DNA of 64,000 nucleotides from Methylophaga sp. (GCA_002696735.1 NZSL01000007.1:84838-148837), one strand, 5' to 3'; counted from the first letter of the stretch, positions 17,372 through 29,269 are shown. The notes: generated by a model not told the origin, from the letters alone. Made by a program: numbers and translations.

Positions 17372-19546
17372 ATGGCAAATGGTATTCGCAAGCCGCGAAA
17401 TTTCAAGTTCAAACCTATCGTTTCAGTGGTGACATTGGCACTTGGAACACTATATGGTTCACAGGTAGCAGCAGAGGAAGATGTCAAATCCTTAGATTCC
17501 GTAACTGTTATTGGTAGTGAACAAGCTGCTCGTGAGTTACCAGGATCGGCTTATTATATTGATAATGATCAGCTTACAACTGAGGCCACCACAGATATTC
17601 ATCAGGTTCTGAAAACTGTTCCTGGTATTTATATATTGGAAGAAGATGGTTTAGGTTTGCGTCCCAATATTGGTATTCGTGCTGCAGCACCAGAACGCAG
17701 CCAAAATATCACGCTGATGGAAGATGGTGTGTTGATCGCACCGGCACCTTATTCCAATCCAGCAGCCTACTATTTTCCAACAGCCATGCGTTTGCATTCG
17801 ATTGAAGTGTTAAAAGGCGCACCATTATTACGTTATGGACCTCAAACTATTGGTGGTGTCGTTAACCTGGTTTCTACGCCGATCCCGGAGAGTAATCGTG
17901 GCCGTGCCATGTTTATGCTTAGTGATGAAGGTTCGTTTGATACCCATGCCTATTACGGTGGTAAAGAAGGTGGCTTTGGTTATTTATTGGAGACTGTTCA
18001 ACGTAATAATGAAGGTTTCAAAGATATTGACCGTAGTGGACAGGACAGTGGGTTTGAAATTCAGGATTATGTCGGCAAATTGTCATGGGAAGATGAACGC
18101 AATAAAGTTTTATTTAAATTCCAACGTTCCTTCGAAGATTCTAATGAAACCTATGCAGGTTTAACTGATGCTGATTTCCGAAATGATGAAAACCGTCGTT
18201 ACGGACTGACAGAAATAGACAATATGGATAACGACCATACTGGCCTGAACCTTACCCATAATTTCAAATGGAGCGACACGTTTAATTCAACAGTGACCCT
18301 GTACCATAATGAATTCAAGCGTAACTGGTTTAAATATAACAACAACATCAAATTAATTGATCAAGCTAATGCTGGAGACGCTAACGCCCAGGCAATACTT
18401 GATGGTTCACAAGATGTTACTGGTCTTCAGTACAAGAATAATAATCGTGAGTATGATTCTTATGGCGCACAGCTGAATTTCAACTGGCTGGTTGGTGCAC
18501 ACGATCTGAATTTTGGTGTTCGTCAGCACTTCGATGAAACGGATCGTTTCCAACCAGTCGATACCTATGATCAGATTAATGGACAACTGGTTTTTCAAAG
18601 TAGCGATGCAGATACTGTGAGTGGCGGCGATAATCGTTTAGAGGAAGCGCAAGCACTAAGCATGTGGATCACCGATAATTTCCAGGTTACTGACAAGTTA
18701 TTAGTGAACTTGTCTCTGCGTATGGAAGATGTTGAAAGCAAAGCTCGGCGATATACAGACCCAAGCCGATCAACCGTAATGACTAACAGCAAAGTTGAAA
18801 ATGATTATCAGGAATTTTTACCAGGTATTTCAGCAACATATGATTTGACGGAAAACTGGCAAGTATTAGCGGGTTACCATGAAGGTATGGTTCCGATTAG
18901 TGCCGGAGCTGAAGATGGTACTGATCCGGGTTTGAGCGATAACTATGAATTCGGTGTGCGTTTTAATCAAGGCACATTCTACAGTGAGGCAATCGCTTTC
19001 TACTCTGACTTTAGTAACTTTGTCGAGCAATGTTCGATCGCTTCCAAATGCAGTAATGGTGCTGATTCTGGTTCATTTAGTCTGGGTGGAGCAGAGGTTA
19101 AAGGTCTTGAGTTTCAAGCAGGTAAATTATTTGCGGCTGGTAACTTTATGATCCCCGTGGATATTACCTACACCTATACTGACGGCGAAACCACATCTGG
19201 TGATCAACTTGATAGTGGTTTAGAACTGCAAAATATTCCTGAAAATATGTTCAGTGCGAGAGTTGGTTTAGAGCATAGCAGTGGCTGGAATAATTACGCA
19301 GTGGCTAAATACATAGATGAAACTTGTGTGGATGTCGGCTGTAATAAATCAGACAGTCGTTTTGATCGCACAGACGGTTTATTCACGATGGATTTGATCA
19401 GTCGTTATCAATTCGTGGATGGGCCAGAAGTATTTTTGAAAGTTGAAAATGTCTTTGACCGTCAAGAAATTGTGGCTCGCCAACCTTTTGGTGCACGCCC
19501 GAATATTGATCGTACGGTTTATGCTGGTGTAATTATCGACTTTTAA
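17372..19546 (+). CDS. TonB-dependent outer-membrane receptor, ferric-siderophore/FecA-like
   Basis: An outer-membrane gated barrel that takes up a ferric chelate using TonB energy. I chose MANGIRKPRNFK (724 residues) because GAAGG lies 8 nt upstream. The alternative start at 17348 has no ribosome site. A long signal peptide ends near QVAA. The mature N-terminus carries a TonB-box-like DSVTVIG, then a plug domain (TTDIHQVLKTVPGIYI; RPNIGIRAAAPERSQNITL; LHSIEVLKGAPLLRYG) and a 22-strand-type barrel ending in the aromatic residue of GVIIDF. No N-terminal STN signalling domain is present, so it should not drive a FecIR-type cascade. The plug strongly resembles FecA-like receptors. The actual ligand is unknown. 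Confidence 0.9.
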   Translation: MANGIRKPRNFKFKPIVSVVTLALGTLYGSQVAAEEDVKSLDSVTVIGSEQAARELPGSAYYIDNDQLTTEATTDIHQVLKTVPGIYILEEDGLGLRPNIGIRAAAPERSQNITLMEDGVLIAPAPYSNPAAYYFPTAMRLHSIEVLKGAPLLRYGPQTIGGVVNLVSTPIPESNRGRAMFMLSDEGSFDTHAYYGGKEGGFGYLLETVQRNNEGFKDIDRSGQDSGFEIQDYVGKLSWEDERNKVLFKFQRSFEDSNETYAGLTDADFRNDENRRYGLTEIDNMDNDHTGLNLTHNFKWSDTFNSTVTLYHNEFKRNWFKYNNNIKLIDQANAGDANAQAILDGSQDVTGLQYKNNNREYDSYGAQLNFNWLVGAHDLNFGVRQHFDETDRFQPVDTYDQINGQLVFQSSDADTVSGGDNRLEEAQALSMWITDNFQVTDKLLVNLSLRMEDVESKARRYTDPSRSTVMTNSKVENDYQEFLPGISATYDLTENWQVLAGYHEGMVPISAGAEDGTDPGLSDNYEFGVRFNQGTFYSEAIAFYSDFSNFVEQCSIASKCSNGADSGSFSLGGAEVKGLEFQAGKLFAAGNFMIPVDITYTYTDGETTSGDQLDSGLELQNIPENMFSARVGLEHSSGWNNYAVAKYIDETCVDVGCNKSDSRFDRTDGLFTMDLISRYQFVDGPEVFLKVENVFDRQEIVARQPFGARPNIDRTVYAGVIIDF

Positions 19547-19590
19547 ACAAGCGAAAAAAGTAAGTCTGATTTAAGACTGAATAATTGTTG

Positions 19591-19630
19591 AAAAAAAACG
19601 CCTGAAGAATGACTTCAGGCGTTTTTTTTT
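19591..19630. terminator. Bidirectional terminator between the TonB receptor and cysZ
   Basis: The stem ACGCCTGAAG/CTTCAGGCGT with a 5-nt loop (about 19599-19622) is flanked by eight A on the left and a nine-T run on the right. It therefore works as an intrinsic terminator on both strands and serves the receptor gene (plus) and the cysZ gene (minus). Confidence 0.92.
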
Positions 19631-19635
19631 TAAGC

Positions 19636-20406
19636 TTATTTAGTTGGAAAGCTATTGTTAAGATCAATTTTATTGTTCTTTTGTAATTTCCCAACATATA
19701 AGGCCGTTGCACCAGCCACAGCAACTGGAATAATCAGAAAATTTATTACCGGAATCATTGTTGCACCCAAAGTTGTCATGCCAAAGCCTAACGCCAATGA
19801 TCGCTTGGTTCTGAGCAGTTCTCGTTGCTGCTTAAATCCCATTAAATGATTTCCCATTGGATAGTCATGATAATCAAGTGCCAGAGTCCAACTGGAAAAA
19901 AATAACCATAACAAGGGTGCAATGAGATTCAGTCCGGGTATCCACGACAGGATAAACAGTGGAATCATCCATTTCAGCAAATAGCCTAATTTGCGTAATT
20001 CATTAAAAATCATTCTTGGTGTGTCAGCAATTAATTGCCAGACAGTTTGTTCAGGTGGAGCCTGATTGGATAAACGTTTTTCTACAGCTTCTGCCAACAG
20101 TCCATTAAATGGTGCAGCAACGATATTGGCGAGAATGGAAAAAGTGAAAAACACAATTAATACAATCAGTACCGCAAACAACGGCCAAAGAATCCACATC
20201 AATGCATTGGATAACCATTCCGGTAACCAGGTTGGTGTCAATTGTGTCATCCAATAATCAAACTGGTTAATACCTAGCCAGATCGCTCCAGCAAACAACA
20301 AGGTATTTATCAAAATTGGAATATAGGCAAAGCGACGTACGCCGGGTTGATTGATAAGTTTGAAACCGCTTAATAAATAGCGCGAACCTTGGATAAAATC
20401 ACCCAT
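19636..20406 (-). CDS. cysZ: Sulfate transporter CysZ-like (EI24 family)
   Basis: CysZ is an inner-membrane protein for sulfate uptake feeding cysteine biosynthesis. The 256 residues begin MGDFIQGSRYLLSGFKLINQPGV, the typical start of this family. Four or more hydrophobic segments follow: FAYIPILINTLLFAGAIWLG, WILWPLFAVLIVLIVFFTF, MIPLFILSWIPGLNLIAPLL and MIPVINFLIIPVAVAGATA. Conserved family patches include NIVAAPFNGLLAEAVE and ALDYHDYPMGNH. E. coli CysZ is 253 residues. The gene lies 12 bp downstream of the D-ribulokinase gene and probably shares its transcript with queF. It ends at the bidirectional terminator. Confidence 0.88.
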   Translation of the reverse strand: MGDFIQGSRYLLSGFKLINQPGVRRFAYIPILINTLLFAGAIWLGINQFDYWMTQLTPTWLPEWLSNALMWILWPLFAVLIVLIVFFTFSILANIVAAPFNGLLAEAVEKRLSNQAPPEQTVWQLIADTPRMIFNELRKLGYLLKWMIPLFILSWIPGLNLIAPLLWLFFSSWTLALDYHDYPMGNHLMGFKQQRELLRTKRSLALGFGMTTLGATMIPVINFLIIPVAVAGATALYVGKLQKNNKIDLNNSFPTK

Positions 20407-20418
20407 TTTTTCAATACC

Positions 20419-21696
20419 TTATTGGAATAATGTAAGACCATCTCTTGCAAGTAATGCACTGCCATATGCTGCTTCAGTATGTTCCACTGTTTCAAATGGA
20501 ACCTGCAATAAAGACTCACGCAGCTTTGTCCAGACAGGATTTTTAGCGCCACCGCCAACACTTCGAATCGACGTTAACGGTGTAGCACTTAATTGTTGCA
20601 GATATTGGTAACCTGTTTTTTCTATACTGGCAATGCCAGCCAGCAACCCATGCAGAAATAGATGATCTTCCGCTGGTCGGGGTAACAATTTTGCTGGATA
20701 GTTTGGATCAGCAACTGGAAAACGCTCTCCCGGCGTTAGCAATGGATAATAGTCCGGTGCAGACTGGTTTAAATCAATTTTCTGGCTTAACGTGATTAAT
20801 TGCTCGTCAGTAAAGAAATGTCTCAATACTGCTCCACCGCTGTTAGACGCGCCACCACATAACCAGCGATTTCCTAATTTGTGGCTGTAAATACCTGTTT
20901 CAGCATCAAATACCGGATTTTTACAGATAAGTTTCAAGACCAGCGTTGAACCCAGTGATGTTACGCCTTCTCCAACCCGGCGAGCCCCAGTAGCGATAAA
21001 TGCAGCCAGGCTATCAGTGGTTCCGGCTTTAATCAGGGGCGGTGCTGACTGGTTTATCCCAAGTTTTAGCATAACGGCTTCTGAGAGTTTGCCAATCACC
21101 GTACCTGGTGCAACAACGTTTGGTAAAACGCTCATTGGCGTTATTAATTCCAGCCAGCTGGGCCAGTGATTTGCCACTACATCAAAACCAGACTTCAAGG
21201 CATTATTGTAATCCGTTATACCGGGTGTCGCGCCGAGCTGAATAGCCAGCCAATCGGCCTGGTGCAACAGATAATATTTTTCAGGTAACGCCAGGGTTAA
21301 TTGAAAATACAGCAATTTTGCCAAACCGCTGCTGGGACCACTTGCTGCTGAATTGATAGGTGCTTTTTCCGCTATTTTTTCACTCGCCATGTAAGCACGT
21401 TGATCGTTATACATCAACATCTCGGTCAGAGGATTTCCTTGGTGGTCAGATAACATTACCGAGCCGGAAGTCGCATCAATGCTAATGGATTCAATGACAA
21501 CTGCGGGAAGTTGCTTTACCAGCCTTTTTAGCGCCTCAAAAAGATAAAGAGACTGCTGTTTGGGTGAGGGGTAAGGGTGTGGAGCTGCGGGAAGGTTTTG
21601 TTCAATCTGGGCAATAATATTGCCGTTTTGGTCTACGGCGCAGACCCGGCACCCGGAGGTGCCGAAATCAATGCCTATCCATGCGCTCTCGCGCAT
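20419..21696 (-). CDS. FGGY-family D-ribulose kinase (AtXK-1/cyanobacterial type)
   Basis: It probably phosphorylates D-ribulose to ribulose-5-phosphate. The 425 residues start MRESAWIGIDFGTSGCR, the first phosphate loop of FGGY kinases. The protein follows the plant XK-1/cyanobacterial D-ribulokinase branch closely: LHQADWLAIQLG, GITDYNNALKSGFDV, KAGTTDSLAAFIATGA, GEGVTSLGSTLVLKL, LCGGASNSGGAVLRHFF, GERFPVADPNYPAKLLPRP and RSVGGGAKNPVW. The start two bases after the queF stop is preferred. A longer reading from a TTG at 21732 would overlap queF by 34 nt. It may salvage free ribulose into the ribulose-monophosphate or pentose-phosphate pool, which fits a methylotroph (inference). Confidence 0.82.
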   Translation of the reverse strand: MRESAWIGIDFGTSGCRVCAVDQNGNIIAQIEQNLPAAPHPYPSPKQQSLYLFEALKRLVKQLPAVVIESISIDATSGSVMLSDHQGNPLTEMLMYNDQRAYMASEKIAEKAPINSAASGPSSGLAKLLYFQLTLALPEKYYLLHQADWLAIQLGATPGITDYNNALKSGFDVVANHWPSWLELITPMSVLPNVVAPGTVIGKLSEAVMLKLGINQSAPPLIKAGTTDSLAAFIATGARRVGEGVTSLGSTLVLKLICKNPVFDAETGIYSHKLGNRWLCGGASNSGGAVLRHFFTDEQLITLSQKIDLNQSAPDYYPLLTPGERFPVADPNYPAKLLPRPAEDHLFLHGLLAGIASIEKTGYQYLQQLSATPLTSIRSVGGGAKNPVWTKLRESLLQVPFETVEHTEAAYGSALLARDGLTLFQ

Positions 21697-21698
21697 AT

Positions 21699-22088
21699 TT
21701 ATGGAAGCTGGACAGGCGTTGGTGCGACCCAACCTTCTTTGCGATATTCGGCAACAACATTGGTATAAACGCCACCACGGACATTGAAAATGCCGGTAAC
21801 ACGCATAAAACGGGGTTCAGTTGCAGCCACTAAATCAGTCAGAATCTGATTGGTCAGTTTTTCATGAAAACCACCTTCTTCACGGTAAGACCAGAAGTAA
21901 AGCTTCAGAGATTTCAGTTCAACGCATTTTAAATCCGGTACATAATCGATCTTAATCGTGGCAAAATCCGGCTGACCAGTTTTCGGACACAGACAAGTAA
22001 ATTCAGGTGTTTCGATGTGGATGGTATAATCCCGCTCCGGTACTGCGTTATCGAAGGTTTCCAGTTGTTTGCTTGGTAGCGTAGACAT
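21699..22088 (-). CDS. queF: NADPH-dependent preQ0 reductase QueF
   Basis: QueF reduces 7-cyano-7-deazaguanine (preQ0) to preQ1 in queuosine synthesis for tRNA. At 129 residues it is the short, unimodular form. The catalytic cysteine is Cys34 in [13 protein letters not shown], with Asp41 in the same block. The QueF signature [12 protein letters not shown] spans about 57-68, with the substrate-binding EEGGFHE following. FNVRGGVY near 100-107 is also family-typical. It ends two bases before the ribulokinase start, a tight pairing with no obvious metabolic link. No other queuosine gene is in the window. Confidence 0.93.
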   Translation of the reverse strand: MSTLPSKQLETFDNAVPERDYTIHIETPEFTCLCPKTGQPDFATIKIDYVPDLKCVELKSLKLYFWSYREEGGFHEKLTNQILTDLVAATEPRFMRVTGIFNVRGGVYTNVVAEYRKEGWVAPTPVQLP

Positions 22089-22147
22089 AGGTAATCTCTA
22101 AGTGTGAACAAAACCGTTATTATCCCTGAGTTGGCAGATTTAATTAA

Positions 22148-24896
<2,749 letters not shown>

Positions 24897-25943
24897 ATGA
24901 GTGCAGTTGCTGATGCCATCAAAAAAGTCGCCACCGGCCCCCATCTGAGTAAAGATCTCAGTCTTGAGGAAAGCCGTGAAGCGATGCTGGAAATCCTCTC
25001 AGGTGAAGTGGATCCGGTGCGAATGGCGGTAATGCTGATTGCATTGCGAATGAAACGGGAAACCGATGAAGAAAATCTGGGGCTGTTGTTAGCTATCCAG
25101 GAAAAGACCGGACAACATCCACTTGATGTGGATAATGTGATGCTACTTTCCGATCCGTTTAATGGCTTTAGCCGCCATTGTCCAATAGCGGCATTTTTAC
25201 CTGCCGTAATGGCAGCTTGTGGTTTGCCAGCGTTATCGCAAGGTGTTTACCAAATGGCACCGAAATTTGGTGTCACCCATGCACAGGTGTTAGAAGCAGC
25301 GGGTGTGAATATTCAGTTGACGGTCGCTGAAGCGGCCGAACAACTAAACCATGCTGATACCGGCTGGGCCTATCTTGATCAGGCAATTACCACACCCAGT
25401 TTGTTTGCGTTACAGGATTTACGCCGTTTGATGATTAAACGCCCTAGTCTGGCGACATTGGAAAAGCTGGTGATGCCGGTTAAGGCTAAGAAAACGCATC
25501 TACAAATAGGCTTTGTACATAAAGCCTATCCGCCAGTGTTGGCTTATCTTGCCAAACAGAGCGGCTTTGACAGCGCATTGATCGTACGTGGTCTGGAAGG
25601 CGGGATTGTGCCAACCTTACGTGAAACCTCGGATAACTTTTTATTGATCGATGGTGCATTAAAACCCTGTTCATTGGATCCTCAGGCATTTGGTGTTGAT
25701 CAGCAGACTCGAGGCGTTATGCCTGATTTGGATCAACTGACAGCAGCAGAGTCAGCCCAACGTGGAATTGCGGCATTGCAGGGTGAAAAAGGGGTGGCTT
25801 ATGATTTGCTGGTTTATGGAGCAGCAATGGCTTTATGGCACTGTGGATTGGTTTCAGATCAGAATAGAGCAGGGGATTTAGTAAGGAAGAGCCTCGATTC
25901 GGGTAATGCCTTTGCTGCTTTTGAAAAAGGTAGAACAAAATGA
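24897..25943 (+). CDS. TrpD2/YbiB-like phosphoribosyltransferase-fold protein
   Basis: A 348-residue protein with the glycosyltransferase family 3 fold of anthranilate phosphoribosyltransferase. The N-terminal helical domain (LSLEESREAMLEILSGEVDP) and an AIQEKTGQHPLDV segment are typical of the YbiB/TrpD2 branch. The glycine-rich phosphoribosyl pyrophosphate loop of true TrpD is not evident, which fits YbiB. E. coli YbiB binds nucleic acid and has no shown anthranilate activity. In E. coli ybiB lies next to dinG. Here it follows ligA without a gap, so it again sits beside a DNA-metabolism gene. It overlaps yjbQ by 4 nt. Confidence 0.8.
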   Translation: MSAVADAIKKVATGPHLSKDLSLEESREAMLEILSGEVDPVRMAVMLIALRMKRETDEENLGLLLAIQEKTGQHPLDVDNVMLLSDPFNGFSRHCPIAAFLPAVMAACGLPALSQGVYQMAPKFGVTHAQVLEAAGVNIQLTVAEAAEQLNHADTGWAYLDQAITTPSLFALQDLRRLMIKRPSLATLEKLVMPVKAKKTHLQIGFVHKAYPPVLAYLAKQSGFDSALIVRGLEGGIVPTLRETSDNFLLIDGALKPCSLDPQAFGVDQQTRGVMPDLDQLTAAESAQRGIAALQGEKGVAYDLLVYGAAMALWHCGLVSDQNRAGDLVRKSLDSGNAFAAFEKGRTK

Positions 25944-26356
25944 TTTTGCAACAACAATTACAATTTGAATTGAAAGGCCGCAGCACCATCAATATCACTG
26001 ATGATGTGGCTAAAATTGTATCTGCTTCGGGAATCACTACCGGAACCTGTCATGTGTTTGTCCAACACACCAGTGCTTCTTTGATGATTTGTGAAAATGC
26101 TGACCCTGATGTCAGACGTGATCTGGAAACCTACATGCAACATATCGTCCCCGATGGAGATCCCATGTTTTTACATCAGGATGAAGGTCCGGATGATATG
26201 AGCGCGCATATCCGTACCGTGTTGACTAATCCCGATCTGGTGGTACCGGTCAGTAATGGAAAATGTGCTTTGGGGATCTGGCAGGGAATCTATTTATGGG
26301 AACACAGAACGCATCGGCAGCAGCGTCGTGTGATCGTTACAGTACAAGGTGAATAA
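25940..26356 (+). CDS. YjbQ-family protein (UPF0047)
   Basis: A 138-residue protein of the widespread YjbQ/UPF0047 family, for which weak thiamine-phosphate synthase activity has been described in some members. The physiological role is not settled. Family motifs are GTCHVFVQHTSASLMICENAD (split: GTCHVFVQHTSASL, then ICENADPDV), GPDDMSAHIRTVL and GIWQGIYLWEHR. The conserved histidines in QHTSAS, DMSAHI and LWEHR form the metal site seen in structures. It shares ATGA with the preceding gene and is 3 bp before darP, inside the zipA-ligA operon. Confidence 0.9.
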   Translation: MILQQQLQFELKGRSTINITDDVAKIVSASGITTGTCHVFVQHTSASLMICENADPDVRRDLETYMQHIVPDGDPMFLHQDEGPDDMSAHIRTVLTNPDLVVPVSNGKCALGIWQGIYLWEHRTHRQQRRVIVTVQGE

Positions 26357-26359
26357 AAA

Positions 26360-26890
26360 ATGAATGAAGAATTTGAACAGGATCACCTTGATGAAGAATT
26401 TGATTGGTCTTCGATTCCCAAGAGTAAATCGCGTATTAAACGAGAACTCGATGCGTTAAGAAAGTTAGGTCAGGATTTAATAGAGCTGCCAAAAAAAGAC
26501 TTATTAAAACTGGAGCTGGACGAAGATTTAACTGAAGCGGTTCTTAAAGCCCAAACCATGAGTAAAGGGGCCTTAAAACGGCAGACCGGTTATATCGGTG
26601 GCATTATTGCCCGACTGGATCATGAAGAAATACAGCAGAAACTGGAACAGCTGAAGCAGCCTAAACAGGCTCAAACTGACCAGTTTCATCAACTGGAAAA
26701 CTGGCGGGATCGCTTATTAGCAGAAGACGATACTGTTGTGACAGAACTACGCGGTTATTTTGAAGATTTTGATAATCAACACGTAAGACAGTTGGTCCGG
26801 AATGCCAAGCAGGAAGCCGCCAAACAACAGCCGCCAAAATCTGCCCGACTATTGTTTAAATATCTGCAGCAATTACAGCAAAATCAGTGA
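26360..26890 (+). CDS. darP: Ribosome-associated protein DarP (YjgA, DUF615)
   Basis: DarP (YjgA) takes part in late assembly of the 50S ribosomal subunit. The 176 residues are highly charged and helical, with the family's SKSRIKRELDALRKLG, MSKGALKRQTGYIGGI and DEDLTEAVLKA blocks. E. coli YjgA is 183 residues. It is the last gene of the zipA-ligA-trpD2-yjbQ-darP run and overlaps the convergent histidine kinase gene by 7 nt. No terminator hairpin is visible at this junction. Confidence 0.92.
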   Translation: MNEEFEQDHLDEEFDWSSIPKSKSRIKRELDALRKLGQDLIELPKKDLLKLELDEDLTEAVLKAQTMSKGALKRQTGYIGGIIARLDHEEIQQKLEQLKQPKQAQTDQFHQLENWRDRLLAEDDTVVTELRGYFEDFDNQHVRQLVRNAKQEAAKQQPPKSARLLFKYLQQLQQNQ

Positions 26891-28236
26891 TCGATAAGTT
26901 CGATTAAAAAGCATGCACCACCCAGATAGCTTTGCTGCACACTGATTTTGCCCTGATAAGCTTCGACGATATCGCTGGCAATTGCCAAGCCCAGTCCCTG
27001 ACCTTCAATCTGGGTATCCATACGTCTGCCACGTTTGATGATATCTGCACTGGCATGTGCTGGAACGCCAGGACCATCATCTTCAATACGCACGACAATT
27101 CTGCGATTTTGCTGGCGTAAAACGATATTGACCTGTTGGTCGCAGTATTTGAATGCGTTTTCCAATAGATTGCCGAGTAACTCGTACATATCGCCTTCGT
27201 CAGCATGCAGCATGGCATCTCGTTCAATTTCGCATTGCGTATGGATATTTTTACTTTGGTAGACTTTTTTTAGTGAATTCATCAATTTAGTGATGATTTC
27301 TCCAATCGAAACCGGCGCCAGTAAGTTACTTTTGCCTTCAGTGGCAGCACGTTGCAATTGATAATCGACGAGAGCATTAATGCGATCCAACTGTTCCTCA
27401 CCAGTCAATTTACAGGCGGTTACATCATCACAGCTTTCCAGTTCAGAACGTAATAAAGCCAAGGGGGTTTTCAGGCTATGCGCCAGATCCGCGAGTGAAT
27501 TTTTATAGCGTTGTCGACGAGATTGTTCGTGATCCAACAGGTTATTAATATTTCGGGTGAGCTGTTGTAACTCGCTGGGATAGTCATCACCCAGACGTTG
27601 TTGTTTTCCCGCTTCAATAGCGTGTAAATCAGCTGCTGCTTTATGTAACGGTTGTAAACTCCAACGCAAGATTAACCATTGGGCAATTAACAACATCAAT
27701 CCGGTTCCACCGAGCCAGTACCAGAGGTTTAACTGAAACTCATCTATCTGTGCTTCCAGCATATGCTGATCTTCAGAAACATTAATGGTGTAATCAAAAT
27801 GCTCACCATCGTCATTTTCCCAAACAATCCCAAATGCGAGATTCTGTAACTTCATGCCATTATCAAGATTAATCTGACTATATAACTGTTCTGAAGGGCC
27901 AGGATGATAGGGAAGAGCCAAAAATAAACCAATAGCCGAAGGGGATTGCCAGACAATTTTATTACCACTGGTAATTTGTGCGTAAAGACCTGAATTGGGA
28001 ATAGAAAATTTTGGTTCAGCCAGACTTTCCTGCATATGTAATTTACCGTCATGGCTGATTTCAGCAGCAGTCAGCAGGGTATAAACATAATTTAATAAAC
28101 GTTGTTTCTGGGCTGTTTCGGCGCTTCCAGCAAAGGCATTAAATAAACTGAAAGCCGAGATACCCAGAAACGCACTTAATACCAGCGTAACGGCAATCAG
28201 CTGTCGATTGGTCAGTGATAAGTTGAGTTTATTCAC
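26884..28236 (-). CDS. Sensor histidine kinase, PhoQ-like
   Basis: A 450-residue membrane histidine kinase. A first membrane helix is at about 12-35 and a periplasmic domain at about 40-170. A second helix lies at about 173-192 (WYWLGGTGLMLLIAQWLIL). A short HAMP-like linker follows, then the dimerisation box with phospho-accepting His253 in ADLAHSLKTPLALLRSE. The catalytic domain has the N box (LLGNLLENAFKYC), G1 (RIEDDGPGVP) and G2 (GQGLGLAIASDIV) motifs. It overlaps its response regulator by 8 nt. The overall layout fits PhoQ/QseC-type sensors. PhoQ's acidic Mg-sensing patch is not clear, so the signal remains unknown. Confidence 0.87.
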   Translation of the reverse strand: MNKLNLSLTNRQLIAVTLVLSAFLGISAFSLFNAFAGSAETAQKQRLLNYVYTLLTAAEISHDGKLHMQESLAEPKFSIPNSGLYAQITSGNKIVWQSPSAIGLFLALPYHPGPSEQLYSQINLDNGMKLQNLAFGIVWENDDGEHFDYTINVSEDQHMLEAQIDEFQLNLWYWLGGTGLMLLIAQWLILRWSLQPLHKAAADLHAIEAGKQQRLGDDYPSELQQLTRNINNLLDHEQSRRQRYKNSLADLAHSLKTPLALLRSELESCDDVTACKLTGEEQLDRINALVDYQLQRAATEGKSNLLAPVSIGEIITKLMNSLKKVYQSKNIHTQCEIERDAMLHADEGDMYELLGNLLENAFKYCDQQVNIVLRQQNRRIVVRIEDDGPGVPAHASADIIKRGRRMDTQIEGQGLGLAIASDIVEAYQGKISVQQSYLGGACFLIELIDH

Positions 28237-28906
28237 GAGGCAGCGTCAGCCGATAACCCCGGCCTCGTAATGTTTCTATCGGATTTATTGATTTATCCGG
28301 ATCCAGTTTATTTCTCAGCCTTTTGACAAATACTTCTATGACATTGCTGTCGCGATCCTGATCCTGTTCATATATGTGATCCGTTAGTGCAGTTTTGGAA
28401 ATAACTTCTCCAGCGTGCAGCATCAGATAATGTAATAGACGGTATTCAAATGCAGTTAATTCAATTGCCGACTGATTGACCGTTACTTGCTGAGAAGATG
28501 GATTGAGTTCCACCGGTCCACAACACATAGTGGAATTTGACCAGCCTGCAGCACGACGCGCCAGCGCATTTAAACGCGCCAGTAATTCTTCAAAATGAAA
28601 GGGTTTGACCAGATAATCATCGGCACCGGCTTCAAGCCCTTCGACTTTATCTTGCCAGCGACCGCGAGCAGTCAGGATCAAAATGGGAAAAGTGATGTTT
28701 TGTTCGCGAAGCTGTTTGATGACCTCGATTCCGGAAAGTTTAGGTAGCCCCAAATCAATAACAGCAACGTCATACGGATATTCAGAGCCGAGGAATAAGC
28801 CTTCTTCACCGTCTGCACTCATATCTACAGTAAGTTGATGTTGACGTAAATGCTGACCGATCTGTTCGCGCAGGTGAGGTTCATCTTCAATTAATAAAAC
28901 ACGCAT
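28229..28906 (-). CDS. OmpR-family response regulator, PhoP-like
   Basis: A 225-residue DNA-binding response regulator. The receiver domain (1-115) has the acidic pair in LIEDEP, phospho-acceptor Asp51 in VAVIDLGLPKLSG, Thr79 in LTARGR and Lys101 in DDYLVKPF. The C-terminal winged helix (about 130-222) ends RDSNVIEVFVKRLRNKLD and ETLRGRGYRL, as in PhoP/QseB. It is two bases downstream of the PepSY gene and overlaps the kinase gene by 8 nt, so all are one operon. Targets are unknown. The linked PepSY and cytochrome genes suggest envelope or respiratory control (inference). Confidence 0.92.
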   Translation of the reverse strand: MRVLLIEDEPHLREQIGQHLRQHQLTVDMSADGEEGLFLGSEYPYDVAVIDLGLPKLSGIEVIKQLREQNITFPILILTARGRWQDKVEGLEAGADDYLVKPFHFEELLARLNALARRAAGWSNSTMCCGPVELNPSSQQVTVNQSAIELTAFEYRLLHYLMLHAGEVISKTALTDHIYEQDQDRDSNVIEVFVKRLRNKLDPDKSINPIETLRGRGYRLTLPRE

Positions 28907-28908
28907 AG

Positions 28909-29199
28909 CTATTGCATTTGATATCCGGTTTGCCGATCCAGGCGGTAGGTTTTCACCTTACCATCAACATGCAGGACTTTGACGCGGAAAATTGTATGGT
29001 TTTGATATTGTTCCTGATCTACCGATAAAACCCGTCCACCGGTTTCAACCTGAGCTAATTCTGCGGCAGTTTTTTTGGTCAGCGGTAGGGCGATATCGTT
29101 AATACTGGTTCCCGCCTCTGCTTCAGGCGGCAAATGGTCGGTGTAACCAGATAAAGGTAACGTTAGCATCAGAAGTAACAGATACCAGGAAAATTTCAT
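28909..29199 (-). CDS. Exported PepSY-domain protein
   Basis: A 96-residue protein with a signal peptide (FSWYLLLLMLTLPLSGYT) and a single PepSY-type domain (ALPLTKKTAAELAQVETGG ... VLSVDQEQY ... FRVKVLHVDGKVKTYRLD). PepSY domains are small periplasmic modules often placed beside PhoPQ/QseBC-type two-component systems and thought to inhibit peptidases or sense envelope conditions. The stop is two bases before the response regulator start. This neighbourhood is common in gammaproteobacteria, so it may feed information to the sensor kinase (inference). Confidence 0.8.
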   Translation of the reverse strand: MKFSWYLLLLMLTLPLSGYTDHLPPEAEAGTSINDIALPLTKKTAAELAQVETGGRVLSVDQEQYQNHTIFRVKVLHVDGKVKTYRLDRQTGYQMQ

Positions 29200-29269
29200 G
29201 TAATAACCTTAATTTTAGTGTGCTTGTTATAAGTGGATAATAGCAAACTGCAGGTTTGGGGTGAATGTA

